Assembly: GCA_024402635.1 (NCBI GenBank)
Contig: JAKSTJ010000030.1
Coordinates: 1-32,454 of the forward strand
DNA: 32,454 bases
Reading direction: 5' to 3'
From: Treponema sp.
GTDB lineage: Bacteria; Spirochaetota; Spirochaetia; Treponematales; Treponemataceae
The position numbers and the translations under genes are program-made. Shown here in pieces: positions 6,839-15,312 of the stretch (position 1 is its first letter; each line of letters opens with the position of its first letter). The notes beneath the pieces are model-generated. The model ran no database searches, was not told the origin of the DNA, and saw only the letters and a list, made by a program, of their open reading frames with translations.

Positions 6839-8533
6839 ATGACAACAAAATTTTCAAAACAATTTGTAGATGAATATTCTCTTTTTTTATTGAATTGGGC
6901 AAAAGGTAAAACTGGAACTGTTGAACTGGCGGAAGAACTGGTTCAGGAAGTGTGGCTTCAGTTTTTTCATGCAGCCGAGATTGAAGAAAAGAGAGGAAAT
7001 ATAATTCAAAAACCTGAAAATTTTCTGTGGAAAATTGCTCATTATGTCTGGTGCAACTTTTTACGAAGCAAAAAATCTTCAAACGGAAATAATGTTTCTG
7101 TTAATGAAAATGAAATTCAAATTGCCGATAACGAATCGAACTTTGTAGAAAAACTGATTGAAGATGAAGAGAATAAAAAACTTATTTCTTACATGCGTCA
7201 AACAATTATGAAGTTGAATTATCTTCAGCGGGAAATTTTGATTTCTTTTTATATTGATGGAAAATCCCAGAAGGAAATTGCTGAAAACTTGAATGTTTCA
7301 GTAAGCACTGTAAAGTGGCATTTGTTTGATACACGAAAGAAAGTAAAAGAGGAAATTATTACTATGGAAAACAAAAATACTTTATCAGATGAATTTGTTT
7401 ACAGACCAAAACATTTGCACATGGGCATAAATGGTTCGTGGGCTCCAGAATTGGATACAAATAAGATTAATGAAAGTCTTTCAAAGCAGAATATCTGTAT
7501 TGCCTGTTATGAAAAACCTCAGACTATTGAAAAATTGAATCAGATGTTAGGAATCCCAAAGCCTTATCTTGAAGAAGATTTGCGCTGGCTGGTGGAAAAA
7601 GATTTTTTGAAGTTAGAAAATAATGAGTATTCAACAATCTTTTCTATTACTACCTATCAGAATTCTCAGGATATTTATGGAATTTATCTGAACCTGCGGG
7701 AAAAGCTTTCTGATGTAATTGTTGAAGAATTGGAAAAGGCAGAGAAAAAAATAAAAGCCTGTGGATTTTATGGAAATGATCTTCCAATGGAAAAGTTGTT
7801 GTGGTTTCTGATTTCCTTTCTTTGCTCAGGATTTGATTTGAAAATTGAAGATGCAAACATTGAACGCCCAATTCGATCGGATGGTGGAAAATATTTTCCT
7901 CTTGGTTTTGATTGCACAGAATATGAAAACCTGCATGTAAATCTTGATACAAGTTTCTGGAGTATGAATGGTCCAATGTCCAGCGGTATGGAAAATCATG
8001 GCGGATTCTGGTGGTACGGGCTTTATAATTTTGGTGAATCAGAAATTATTGATATTGTTATGGAAAAATATAAGGAAGAAAATCGTCCTCTTACAAAACT
8101 GCTTATGGATATTCTTGATACTTATGATGGAAAAACCTTTAATTTTTCTGTGTCAACTCTTAATGAAAATCAAAAAGAAACTCTGGCACTTCTTATCAAA
8201 AAAGGATTTGTTCATCTTAAAAACGATTATGCATATCCAAATTTCTGCGTATTCAACAAAACTCAAATGGAAGAAATCACTCCAATTATGCAGGCAATTG
8301 GTGATAAACTTGAGCCTGCATTAAAAAAGCTGGTAGAAGAATTGCAGATTTATTATGAAAGCAAAATTCCGTCTCATCTTAAATATATGAAGCCACTTTT
8401 TGTAAAACAGTCAGCAAGTGATATTGGATGGCTTACAACATTGCTGGCTTTCAATGACAAAAAACTCTTTGTACCAGAAAATAATGAGATTGGACAATTT
8501 CTTACATTGCTGTATGTAAAATATAATAATTGA
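6839..8533 (+). CDS. ECF-like sigma factor fused to a long C-terminal regulatory region
   Basis: 564 residues, about three times a normal ECF sigma factor. Residues 9-77 match sigma region 2 (ELAEELVQEVWLQFF, then ENFLWKIAHYVWCNFLRSKK). Residues 124-172 match region 4 (LQREILISFYIDGKSQKEIA, VSVSTVKWHLFDTRKKVKEE), which should contact the -35 element. After a linker, residues about 213-268 form a winged-helix-like segment (CYEKPQTIEKLNQMLGIP, LRWLVEKDFLKLENNEYSTI). About 290 residues of unassigned helical and aromatic sequence follow (GKYFPLGFDCTEYENLHVNL, ENHGGFWWYGLYNFG). No membrane helix or anti-sigma gene is nearby, so the tail is the natural candidate sensor. An internal ATG at 7364 with AGAGGA upstream could start the tail separately. 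No Shine-Dalgarno is visible at 6839. Confidence 0.75.
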   Translation: MTTKFSKQFVDEYSLFLLNWAKGKTGTVELAEELVQEVWLQFFHAAEIEEKRGNIIQKPENFLWKIAHYVWCNFLRSKKSSNGNNVSVNENEIQIADNESNFVEKLIEDEENKKLISYMRQTIMKLNYLQREILISFYIDGKSQKEIAENLNVSVSTVKWHLFDTRKKVKEEIITMENKNTLSDEFVYRPKHLHMGINGSWAPELDTNKINESLSKQNICIACYEKPQTIEKLNQMLGIPKPYLEEDLRWLVEKDFLKLENNEYSTIFSITTYQNSQDIYGIYLNLREKLSDVIVEELEKAEKKIKACGFYGNDLPMEKLLWFLISFLCSGFDLKIEDANIERPIRSDGGKYFPLGFDCTEYENLHVNLDTSFWSMNGPMSSGMENHGGFWWYGLYNFGESEIIDIVMEKYKEENRPLTKLLMDILDTYDGKTFNFSVSTLNENQKETLALLIKKGFVHLKNDYAYPNFCVFNKTQMEEITPIMQAIGDKLEPALKKLVEELQIYYESKIPSHLKYMKPLFVKQSASDIGWLTTLLAFNDKKLFVPENNEIGQFLTLLYVKYNN

Positions 8534-8668
8534 TTTTAATAGCGGGTTTTAAGGCTGCAGTTCTTGATGTAAAGATTATGATGTTATAATACTCAAAAAA
8601 TCAAATGCAATTATTAATGTAGTATTATACTAATATCAGACAATATTATAAAAGGCAGGATGTAGAAA

Positions 8669-8788
8669 ATGATTGAATCTGTTGGTTGGAACTGGAATGA
8701 GGTTACTGCCTGCGATATTTCTACAGATGGAATTGCTTACTTGAACAAAGGATGCCATTATCACATATCTGCAACTTTGAAAAAATAA
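8669..8788 (+). CDS. possible 39-residue small protein
   Basis: In the 8534-8844 gap, ATG 8669 opens 39 codons (MIESVGWNWNEVTACD, ISTDGIAYLNKGCHYHI) ending at TAA 8786. An AGGA lies 8 bases before the start. It contains three Trp/His-rich stretches and two Cys but no family I know. It may equally be a relic of a longer gene. The rest of the gap (8534-8668, 8789-8830) shows only AT-rich sequence and no other gene. Confidence 0.3.
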   Translation: MIESVGWNWNEVTACDISTDGIAYLNKGCHYHISATLKK

Positions 8789-8830
8789 TCTTAGTTTAAT
8801 AGAAAATTTAGCCAAATAAAAAAAACATGA

Positions 8831-8836
8831 TATAAT
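8831..8836 (+). promoter_or_regulatory. -10 box of the GH3 gene
   Basis: TATAAT ends 8 bases before the start codon at 8845, so the predicted transcript would begin about 1-3 bases before the ATG. The -35 position (8808-8813, TTAGCC) is poor, and there is no Shine-Dalgarno sequence. Confidence 0.4.
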
Positions 8837-8844
8837 TTTTTACT

Positions 8845-11103
8845 ATGGAAACTTCAAAATACAATCTTTCGGTAGAAGAAAAAATTCGTCTGTTTAATGG
8901 AGATGGAAACTGGAATACATTTTCGGCAAAAGGAAAACTTCCTGTTATTACAATGAGCGATGGACCTCACGGTTTACGAAAACAAGACATCAGCAATTAT
9001 GCAAATATTAATGACAGTAAAATTGCAACTTGTTTTCCAACTGCCAGTTGTATTGCCAGTTCCTGGAATGTGAACTCTGCAGCAGTTTTAGGAAAATCTA
9101 TTGGAAAAGAAGCCCTCAAGGAAAAAGTAAATCTTTTGCTGGGTCCTGGAACAAATATTAAGCGTTCACCTTTGTGCGGAAGAAATTTTGAATATTTTTC
9201 AGAAGATCCATATCTGGCTGGTTCAATGGCCGCTTCTTATATAAATGCAATGCAGGAACAGGGCGTTGGTTGTTCATTAAAACATTTTGCTGCTAACAAT
9301 CAGGAAAAAAGACGTCAGGTTTCTAACAGTATTATTGATGAAAGAACCCTTCATGAAATTTATTTACGGGCTTTTGAAATTTCTGTAAAAACTGCCCAAC
9401 CTGAATCAATAATGGCATCTTATAACAGATTAAATGGTCTTTATGTTGCTCACAGTAAAGAAATTTTAACTGATATTTTAAGAAACAAATGGGGATTTAA
9501 AGGATTTGTGGTTTCAGATTGGGGTGCTTGTATTGATACTGCTGCCTGTTTAAAAGCTGGAATGGATATTGCTATGCCTGATTCAAAAGGCTACTTCAGT
9601 TATAATCTGAAAAAAGCACTTGCAGATAAAATTATTCAGGAATCTGATCTGGATCTTGCAAATGAAAGAATCATTAAATCTGCTGAAAAACTTAAAGCTT
9701 CGGAAAAAGAAAATTTTACTGTTGATTATAAAAATCAGCATCAGATTGCACTGGAACTGGCCGAAGATTCTGCGGTTTTATTAAAAAATGAAAACTTCTT
9801 TCCATTAAAAAAAGGCTCTGTCTGCATAATAGGAAAAATGGCAGAAGAAATGAAATTTCAAGGTGGTGGTTCCAGTCATATAAAAACTGCAGAATATCCA
9901 AATGCAATTGATTCCTTTACAAAACTTGGATTTGATGTTGTTTATTCAGAAACTCTTTCCGAAGCTCAGATTAATCTTATAAAAAATCCTGAAATTCCTG
10001 TTTTATATTTTTGTGGTTTAACAGAAAAATATGAAGGCGAAGGTTTTGATAGAGAAAATCTCAAATTTCCAGAAGAGCAAATTTCGGAATTGGAAAAGCT
10101 TCTTGCAATCTCAAAAAACGTTGCTTTAATAACTTTCAGTGGTTCTCCAGTTTTAATTCCTTATGCAGATTGCGTAAAAGGGATTCTTCATATGTATTTG
10201 TGTGGAGAGGCCTGTGGGGAAGCAGTTGCTGCATTGGTCAGCGGAAAAATCAGTCCATCTGGAAAACTGGCAGAAACTTTTCCTCTTAGAATTGAAGATA
10301 CTCCATGTTTTGGACATTTTGCCGGCGAAGAAGATAATGTGGAATATAGAGAAGGAATTTTTGTCGGATACAGACATTACAATTCAAAAAATATTCCTGT
10401 TCTTTATGATTTTGGATTTGGTCTTTCTTATACCCGTTTTGAATATTCAAATTTAAAGGTTCTAAAATCTGACAATGGGGACAGAGTAAAACTGCAGGTA
10501 AGTATTTCAAATAAAGGTGAATTTGCCGGCAGCGAAATTGTTCAGGTTTATGTAAAAAATCCGGAAAATCCTCAGCGGGCAAATAAAGAATTAAGGGGAT
10601 TTGCAAAATTATTCTTAATGCGTGGTGAAACAAAGACTGTTGAAATTCTTCTTGATGACAATGCATTTAAGATTTACAGCACAAAAACTCATAATTTTGA
10701 AACTGTTTCTGGAACTTATGAAATTCAGGTTTGTGCTTCATTAAATGATGTCCGATTATCATCAGAAATTAGTGTAGAAGGAAAAACTTTTGAAGAACTT
10801 TATGAACCTGTTCCTGAGAATTTCTGGAAAGCAGCAGCAGTTCCTGTTCATACAAAAGGAAGTTTTACAATAAGTGATAATCTTGGAGACATGGCTAATT
10901 TTAGTATAATCGTAAAACTGTTCTTAAAAATTATGATTTTTGCAGTAAAACGAATGAACAAAGGTAAATCGCCAGATGATCCAGAAGTAAAAATTTCCAT
11001 AAGCGCAATTCGTGAAAATCCATTGGAAAGTTTAATCAGTACCAGTGGAGGTATTCTTGGAAAAAAAATGGCAAAATTCTTAGTAAGACGTGCAAACAGA
11101 TAA
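8845..11103 (+). CDS. glycoside hydrolase family 3 beta-glucosidase-like enzyme
   Basis: 752 residues, no signal peptide, so cytoplasmic hydrolysis of imported oligosaccharides is expected. The N-terminal barrel shows ITMSDGPHGLR (substrate Asp39), GPGTNIKRSPLCGRNFEYFS, SLKHFAANNQE (Lys146-His147) and FVVSDWGA with nucleophile Asp225. The alpha/beta sandwich carries YEGEGFDREN near residue 395, the usual acid/base glutamate loop. A fibronectin-III-like domain follows (LQVSISNKGEFAGSEIVQVY). After it the protein has an extra tail of about 75 residues with a hydrophobic stretch (FSIIVKLFLKIMIFAV) and a basic end. This tail is uncommon in the family and could attach the enzyme to the membrane. 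Beta-glucosidase is the most frequent activity; beta-xylosidase cannot be excluded. It is transcribed alone, ahead of the thiamine operon. Confidence 0.88.
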   Translation: METSKYNLSVEEKIRLFNGDGNWNTFSAKGKLPVITMSDGPHGLRKQDISNYANINDSKIATCFPTASCIASSWNVNSAAVLGKSIGKEALKEKVNLLLGPGTNIKRSPLCGRNFEYFSEDPYLAGSMAASYINAMQEQGVGCSLKHFAANNQEKRRQVSNSIIDERTLHEIYLRAFEISVKTAQPESIMASYNRLNGLYVAHSKEILTDILRNKWGFKGFVVSDWGACIDTAACLKAGMDIAMPDSKGYFSYNLKKALADKIIQESDLDLANERIIKSAEKLKASEKENFTVDYKNQHQIALELAEDSAVLLKNENFFPLKKGSVCIIGKMAEEMKFQGGGSSHIKTAEYPNAIDSFTKLGFDVVYSETLSEAQINLIKNPEIPVLYFCGLTEKYEGEGFDRENLKFPEEQISELEKLLAISKNVALITFSGSPVLIPYADCVKGILHMYLCGEACGEAVAALVSGKISPSGKLAETFPLRIEDTPCFGHFAGEEDNVEYREGIFVGYRHYNSKNIPVLYDFGFGLSYTRFEYSNLKVLKSDNGDRVKLQVSISNKGEFAGSEIVQVYVKNPENPQRANKELRGFAKLFLMRGETKTVEILLDDNAFKIYSTKTHNFETVSGTYEIQVCASLNDVRLSSEISVEGKTFEELYEPVPENFWKAAAVPVHTKGSFTISDNLGDMANFSIIVKLFLKIMIFAVKRMNKGKSPDDPEVKISISAIRENPLESLISTSGGILGKKMAKFLVRRANR

Positions 11104-11121
11104 GAACAGGGGATTTCCTTG

Positions 11122-11150
11122 TTGTAATGAATTTCTAATTATGATAGATT
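11122..11150 (+). promoter_or_regulatory. candidate promoter of the thiamine operon
   Basis: TTGTAA (11122-11127), 17-base spacer, TAGATT (11145-11150). A transcript starting near 11157 would include the whole TPP aptamer. The short palindrome TTCAGTA/TACTGAA lies between the start and the aptamer. Confidence 0.4.
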
Positions 11151-11180
11151 AATCCACGTATCACTTCAGTATTTACTGAA

Positions 11181-11276
11181 CATACCGGGGTGCTCCAATA
11201 GGGGCTGAGATTATACCCGAAGAGTTTCGTATGAAGCTCCAACCTGATCCGGATAATGCCGGCGGAGGAAGATATG
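11181..11276 (+). promoter_or_regulatory. TPP riboswitch (THI element) overlapping the thiB start
   Basis: Conserved TPP aptamer blocks occur in order: GGGGTGC (11187-11193), GGGGCTGAGATTATACCC (11201-11218), AACCTGATCCGGATAATGCC (11241-11260), and GGCGGAGGAAG (11261-11271). The variable P3-type arm is in between. The 3' strand of P1 contains the Shine-Dalgarno GGAGGAAG and runs to the ATG at 11274: the 5' CATA..CC can pair with GG..TATG. Ligand binding should therefore hide both ribosome-binding site and start codon, a translational off-switch without a separate expression platform. It controls thiBPQ and probably the downstream hydrolase. Confidence 0.93.
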
Positions 11277-12317
11277 TTTAAGTCTTCTTATTTTAAATTC
11301 ATTTCATTATTTATTTGTTTAGGTTGTGCAGTTTTAACTGGCTGTGCAAAAAAATCTTCAGAATCTGCAGTTGAAACAGAAAAGAAAGAAGTTGTAGTTT
11401 ATACTTACGACAGCTTTGTTGGTGAATGGGGCCCTGGTGCAGAAATCGAAAAACTTTTTGAAGAAAAAACTGGTTACGATTTAACATTTGTTGATTGTGG
11501 TGATGGTGTTCAGGTATTAAGTCGTGCTGTTCTTGAAAAAGATAATGTTCAGGCAGATGTTATTCTTGGTCTTGATAATAATATTGCTGATCAGGCAATT
11601 AAAGCTGGAATTCTTTCTTCATATAAACCAGCTGATGCAGAAAATGTAATTTCTGAAGATGTAATTGCTCAGCTTGGAAAAGACTGGCTTTTAACTCCAT
11701 ATGATTACAGTCATTTTGCAATGATTTACGATACAACTTCAAATGTTCCATGTCCAAAAAGTCTTCAGGATTTAACAGATCCAGTATACAAAGGTAAAAT
11801 TATTTTGATGGATCCAAGAACTTCTACTCCAGGTTTAGGATTTGTTTCATGGACAGTTTCTATTTTTGGCGACAAAGTTGAAGATTATTGGACTGCTCTT
11901 AAACCAAATATTCTTACAATGGCACCAGGCTGGTCTGCAGGATACGGTTTATTTAAACAGGGAGAAGCTCCTCTCGTAATTTCTTATACAACAAGTCCTG
12001 CAAGTCATGTTGAATACGACAATGATGATACAAAAATTGCTGCAATCTTTGAAGAAGGTCATTCAATCCAGGTTGAAGGTGCTGGAATCTTATCTGGAGC
12101 TCCAAACCGTAAAGGTGCAGAAGCATTTATTGATTTCTTAATTTCAGAAGAAGCTCAGTCAGTTCTTCCATTAACACAGTGGATGAATCCTGCTAATAAA
12201 AACGTAAAACTTCCTGCATCATATGAAGCAGCTGCTCCAATTCCTGCAAAAACACTTTCTGCAGATCCAGTAGAAGTTGCTGCTGCAGTTGAAAAAGTAA
12301 TGAAGGTTCTGGAATAG
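11274..12317 (+). CDS. thiB: thiamine-binding lipoprotein of an ABC transporter
   Basis: 347 residues from ATG 11274. An upstream in-frame ATG at 11256 lies inside the riboswitch core (GATAATGCC) and is rejected. The signal peptide ends in VLTGC, giving lipid-anchored Cys24. The mature protein begins with a Ser/Glu linker, then VVVYTYDSFVGEWGPGAEIEK, the typical first strand of ThiB/iron-type binding proteins. It also has QADVILGLDNN, PYDYSHFAMIYD, APGWSAGYGLFKQGEAPLV and ILSGAPNRKGAEAFIDFL, which line the ligand cleft in the family. It captures thiamine or its phosphates outside the membrane and hands them to ThiP. The TPP riboswitch directly upstream makes the substrate assignment firm. It is 1 base apart from thiP. 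Confidence 0.9.
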   Translation: MFKSSYFKFISLFICLGCAVLTGCAKKSSESAVETEKKEVVVYTYDSFVGEWGPGAEIEKLFEEKTGYDLTFVDCGDGVQVLSRAVLEKDNVQADVILGLDNNIADQAIKAGILSSYKPADAENVISEDVIAQLGKDWLLTPYDYSHFAMIYDTTSNVPCPKSLQDLTDPVYKGKIILMDPRTSTPGLGFVSWTVSIFGDKVEDYWTALKPNILTMAPGWSAGYGLFKQGEAPLVISYTTSPASHVEYDNDDTKIAAIFEEGHSIQVEGAGILSGAPNRKGAEAFIDFLISEEAQSVLPLTQWMNPANKNVKLPASYEAAAPIPAKTLSADPVEVAAAVEKVMKVLE

Positions 12318-12318
12318 A

Positions 12319-13797
12319 ATGTCTCATTTTTTTAAGGTAGTCCTGTTCACTTTAGTTCAGGCTGCCTGTTCTACAGGAGTGGCCGCTCTTATTGGAATTC
12401 CTGCCGCATTTTTTTGCAGCAGACGAAAATTCTTTGGGAGAAAGCTGCTCCTTTCTTTTTCTATAATTCCCGTTTGTATTCCAGCCTTAATTGTTGCTCT
12501 AGGTTATGTAACTTTTCTTGGAATGAATGGTGGTTTAAATCAATTTTTAATGTTTATTTTTAATCTGGAAGAACCACCAGTAAAAATTCTTTATTCATTT
12601 TTAGGATTAATTTTAGCTCAGGGATTTTATAATTTTCCTCTGGTTATGAAAAATGTAGCTGATGTTTGGGAAAGAATTCCTTCCGAACCTGCAGAAAGTG
12701 CCAGACTTCTTGGAGCCGGTGAATTCCGTATTTTTAAAACTGTTACATTTTATCAGTTAATACCTTCTATATTATCTTCTACACTTTTAGTTTTTATATA
12801 TTGTTTTTTAAGTTTTATTCTGGTTCTACTTTTTGGAGGAATTGGAAATTCAACTTTAGAGGTAGAAATTTATAAAGCTTCAAGAGCTACATTGGACTTT
12901 AAAAATGCCGCATTTTTAGGACTGGCAGAAACAATTATTCTCTGCCTAATCACAATTTTCTATTCAATCATCGAACAGAAAAACTCACATTCTAAAGGAA
13001 TAAATTCTCAGGTTATATTCAAAAGAAAATCTTTATCATTAAGAGAAATTGTTCCTTTTTTAATTATTCTTCTATTAATTACATTGTTTTTTATAGCACC
13101 ACTTGCTGGTATTGGAATAAATGCTTTTACTACTGCAAAAAAAGGCAGTGGTTTTACATTTTCAACTTTTGAAAAAGTCTTTAAAATGAAGACCTTTATT
13201 CCATCGGTAATAACAACCTTAAAAATTGCCCTATGTACAGGATTTTTCTGTATGATTTTAGGTTTTCTTTATTCAGTTTTATTACGATTTGTTGAAAAGA
13301 AAAGCGGCAAAAAATTAAATCTTCTTTTAAAAGTAATCCCTATGCTACCGATGTGCGTTTCTTCTGTAGTGGTCGGGGTCTTAATCATTATGATGGTAAA
13401 ACGAGGAAACGGAATAATTTTAGTAACAGCTCAAACATTATTATTCTGGCCTCTTGCATTCAGAGTAATATATCCTCAGTTGTCTAAAATTTCAGATTCA
13501 ACAATAGACAGTGCAGTTATGATTTCAAGAAATAAATTTGATATAATAAGAAGAGTTTTACTTCCGGTAAGCAAAAAGAGTTTAATCAGTGCATTTGGAT
13601 TTTGTTTTGCTGTTAGTGCTGGAGATACAACTTTGCCTTTAGTAATGGCAATTCCAAAATTCGATACTCTGTCCCTTTTTACATACAGACTGGCTGGAGC
13701 TTATAGATTTAACGAAGCTTGTGCCGCTGGATTGTTATTGGGTATTTTATGTATATTTGTTTATTTATTAAGCAATCGTCTGGTAAAATCAAAATAA
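12319..13797 (+). CDS. thiP: thiamine ABC transporter permease
   Basis: 492 residues with about 12 hydrophobic helices arranged as two tandem binding-protein-dependent permease domains, the usual ThiP/FbpB-type fusion. Each half has an EAA-like cytoplasmic loop: the first ESARLLGAGEFRIFKTVTF, the second DSAVMISRNKFDIIRRVLLP. These dock on the ATPase ThiQ. Start is ATG 12319, 1 base after the thiB stop, with weak GGAA upstream, so translational coupling to thiB is likely. It forms the membrane channel for thiamine import. Confidence 0.9.
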   Translation: MSHFFKVVLFTLVQAACSTGVAALIGIPAAFFCSRRKFFGRKLLLSFSIIPVCIPALIVALGYVTFLGMNGGLNQFLMFIFNLEEPPVKILYSFLGLILAQGFYNFPLVMKNVADVWERIPSEPAESARLLGAGEFRIFKTVTFYQLIPSILSSTLLVFIYCFLSFILVLLFGGIGNSTLEVEIYKASRATLDFKNAAFLGLAETIILCLITIFYSIIEQKNSHSKGINSQVIFKRKSLSLREIVPFLIILLLITLFFIAPLAGIGINAFTTAKKGSGFTFSTFEKVFKMKTFIPSVITTLKIALCTGFFCMILGFLYSVLLRFVEKKSGKKLNLLLKVIPMLPMCVSSVVVGVLIIMMVKRGNGIILVTAQTLLFWPLAFRVIYPQLSKISDSTIDSAVMISRNKFDIIRRVLLPVSKKSLISAFGFCFAVSAGDTTLPLVMAIPKFDTLSLFTYRLAGAYRFNEACAAGLLLGILCIFVYLLSNRLVKSK

Positions 13798-13812
13798 TTT
13801 TTTGGAGGAATT

Positions 13813-14541
13813 ATGGCCTTTTTAACAGCAGAAAATCTTCATCAGGAATTTGATTCTGTAACGGTAAATGTTTCTTTTGAATGTGAAAAAGGAACTATGA
13901 CTTCGATTGTAGGTCCAAGTGGATGCGGAAAAACCACAGTTCTTCGTTTGTTAAGCGGATTAAATTCTGTTCCTCATAAATCAATTTTAGGAATTCAGAT
14001 TTCTTCTTCCGGTGCAAAAGAAGGTTCTGCAGAAAAAATTATTCTTGATGATAAAGATATTACAAACGTTCCTTCATTTAAACGTCAGATTGGAATGGTT
14101 TTTCAAAATCACAGTTTATTTGATCATTTAAATGTTATGGATAATGTTGCTTACGGTTTAATTTCTATTGGTGTAAAAAAATCTGAAGCAAGAAAAAAAG
14201 CCGTTGAATTTTTGCCTCAGTTTGAACTGGAAGGTTTTGAAAAAAGAATGCCTTCTACTTTAAGTGGTGGTGAAATGCAGAGAGTTGCTCTTGCCAGAAC
14301 TTTGATTATGAATCCAAAACTGGTTTTGTTTGATGAACCTCTTTCCGCTTTAGATGCACCTTTACGAAAAAAACTGGCAGCTTTAATCAGAAAACTTCAG
14401 AAAGATTTAGGTTTTACAGGAATTATGGTTACTCATGATGTAGAAGAAGCAAAAACCATTAGTGATAAAATAATCCTTATGAGAAAAGGTCAGATTTACT
14501 GGCAGGGAAATCCAGTTGATTTTTCCGAACAGATGATTTAA
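13813..14541 (+). CDS. thiQ: thiamine ABC transporter ATP-binding protein
   Basis: 242 residues, preceded by a strong GGAGGAA 5 bases from the ATG. All ABC motifs are present: Walker A GPSGCGKTT, Q-loop IGMVFQNHSLF, signature LSGGEMQR, Walker B LVLFDEPLSALD and switch histidine MVTHDVEEA. A short insertion after Walker A (HKSILGIQISSSGAKEG) lengthens the first sheet region compared with typical ThiQ. It powers the ThiP channel and lies 15 bases after thiP in the riboswitch-controlled operon. Confidence 0.9.
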   Translation: MAFLTAENLHQEFDSVTVNVSFECEKGTMTSIVGPSGCGKTTVLRLLSGLNSVPHKSILGIQISSSGAKEGSAEKIILDDKDITNVPSFKRQIGMVFQNHSLFDHLNVMDNVAYGLISIGVKKSEARKKAVEFLPQFELEGFEKRMPSTLSGGEMQRVALARTLIMNPKLVLFDEPLSALDAPLRKKLAALIRKLQKDLGFTGIMVTHDVEEAKTISDKIILMRKGQIYWQGNPVDFSEQMI

Positions 14542-14565
14542 GGTTTACAAAAAATTGAGGATAAA

Positions 14566-15225
14566 ATGGCATTAATAAAACTTACAGAGAATATTTCATA
14601 CTTACCTGCTTCAGAAAAACCTCTTTCCTGTGATGTAGTCTTTATTAAAACAAATAAAGCCACCTGGATTTTTGATGTAGGCTGCAATAAAGAATCTGTT
14701 GAAGAAATTAAAAAAATTGAAGGTCCAAAAAATGTTGTAATTTCTCATTTTCATCCGGATCATATTTTAAATCTAATTCGAATAAAAGCTGATAATCTTT
14801 ATGTAACAAAATATACAAAAAAATATACACTTGCAGGACAGGTGCTTGAAGGAACAACAGTTTTTAATGAAGAACCTGAAATTTCTGTTGTTGAATTTCC
14901 TTCAAGTCATGCAAAAGGTTGTCTTGCTCTTGTTTGTGGTGATTATGCTTTTTTAGGTGATGGAGCTTATGCAAAACCTCGGAAAGGAAATCATTTTTAC
15001 AATGTTCAGTTACTTCAGCAAATGATTCAAACAATGGAAAATCTGAATGTAAAATATTTTTGTTTAAGTCATGATGAAAATTTTGTCCAGAATAAAGAAA
15101 TTGTAATAAAATTATACAAATCAATTTATTCAAGAAAAGAAGAAAATAATCCTGTTATTAGTGTAGAAGACTTTTTTAATAATGATGGCAGTGTTAAGTC
15201 AGCAGATGAACAACCCGAAATTTAA
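14566..15225 (+). CDS. metallo-beta-lactamase-fold hydrolase
   Basis: 219 residues with the signature SHFHPDH (His61, His63, Asp65, His66), a later metal histidine in SSHAKGCL, the bridging aspartate in FLGDGAY and a last histidine in LSHDEN. This is the complete dinuclear metal site of the fold. There is no signal peptide. It starts 24 bases after thiQ with GAGGA before the ATG, so it probably belongs to the thiamine operon. The family includes glyoxalase-II-like and phosphate- or thioester-cleaving enzymes. I infer from position only that it may act on thiamine-related compounds or salvage. Confidence 0.75.
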   Translation: MALIKLTENISYLPASEKPLSCDVVFIKTNKATWIFDVGCNKESVEEIKKIEGPKNVVISHFHPDHILNLIRIKADNLYVTKYTKKYTLAGQVLEGTTVFNEEPEISVVEFPSSHAKGCLALVCGDYAFLGDGAYAKPRKGNHFYNVQLLQQMIQTMENLNVKYFCLSHDENFVQNKEIVIKLYKSIYSRKEENNPVISVEDFFNNDGSVKSADEQPEI

Positions 15226-15267
15226 CTTAGAAAAAAAATGTAACTAATTAAGGGTTAAATTCTTTAC

Positions 15268-15296
15268 TTGAAAGATAATTCTTTAAGTTTTATAAT
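15268..15296 (+). promoter_or_regulatory. sigma-70-type promoter of the M23 peptidase gene
   Basis: TTGAAA (15268-15273), a 17-base spacer, and TATAAT (15291-15296). The predicted start near 15303 leaves a leader of about 10 bases before ATG 15313 and no Shine-Dalgarno sequence. Confidence 0.65.
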
Positions 15297-15312
15297 TAAA
15301 GAATTACTTTAA

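Noticed and set aside
10286..10666. Minus-strand open frame within the GH3 gene
   Set aside because: Mirror frame of a conserved GH3 region; His/Gln/Leu-rich shadow composition and no family resemblance.
11256..11273. Upstream in-frame start codon for thiB
   Set aside because: This ATG is part of the conserved GATAATGCC of the TPP aptamer. ATG 11274 has the Shine-Dalgarno and a proper lipoprotein signal.
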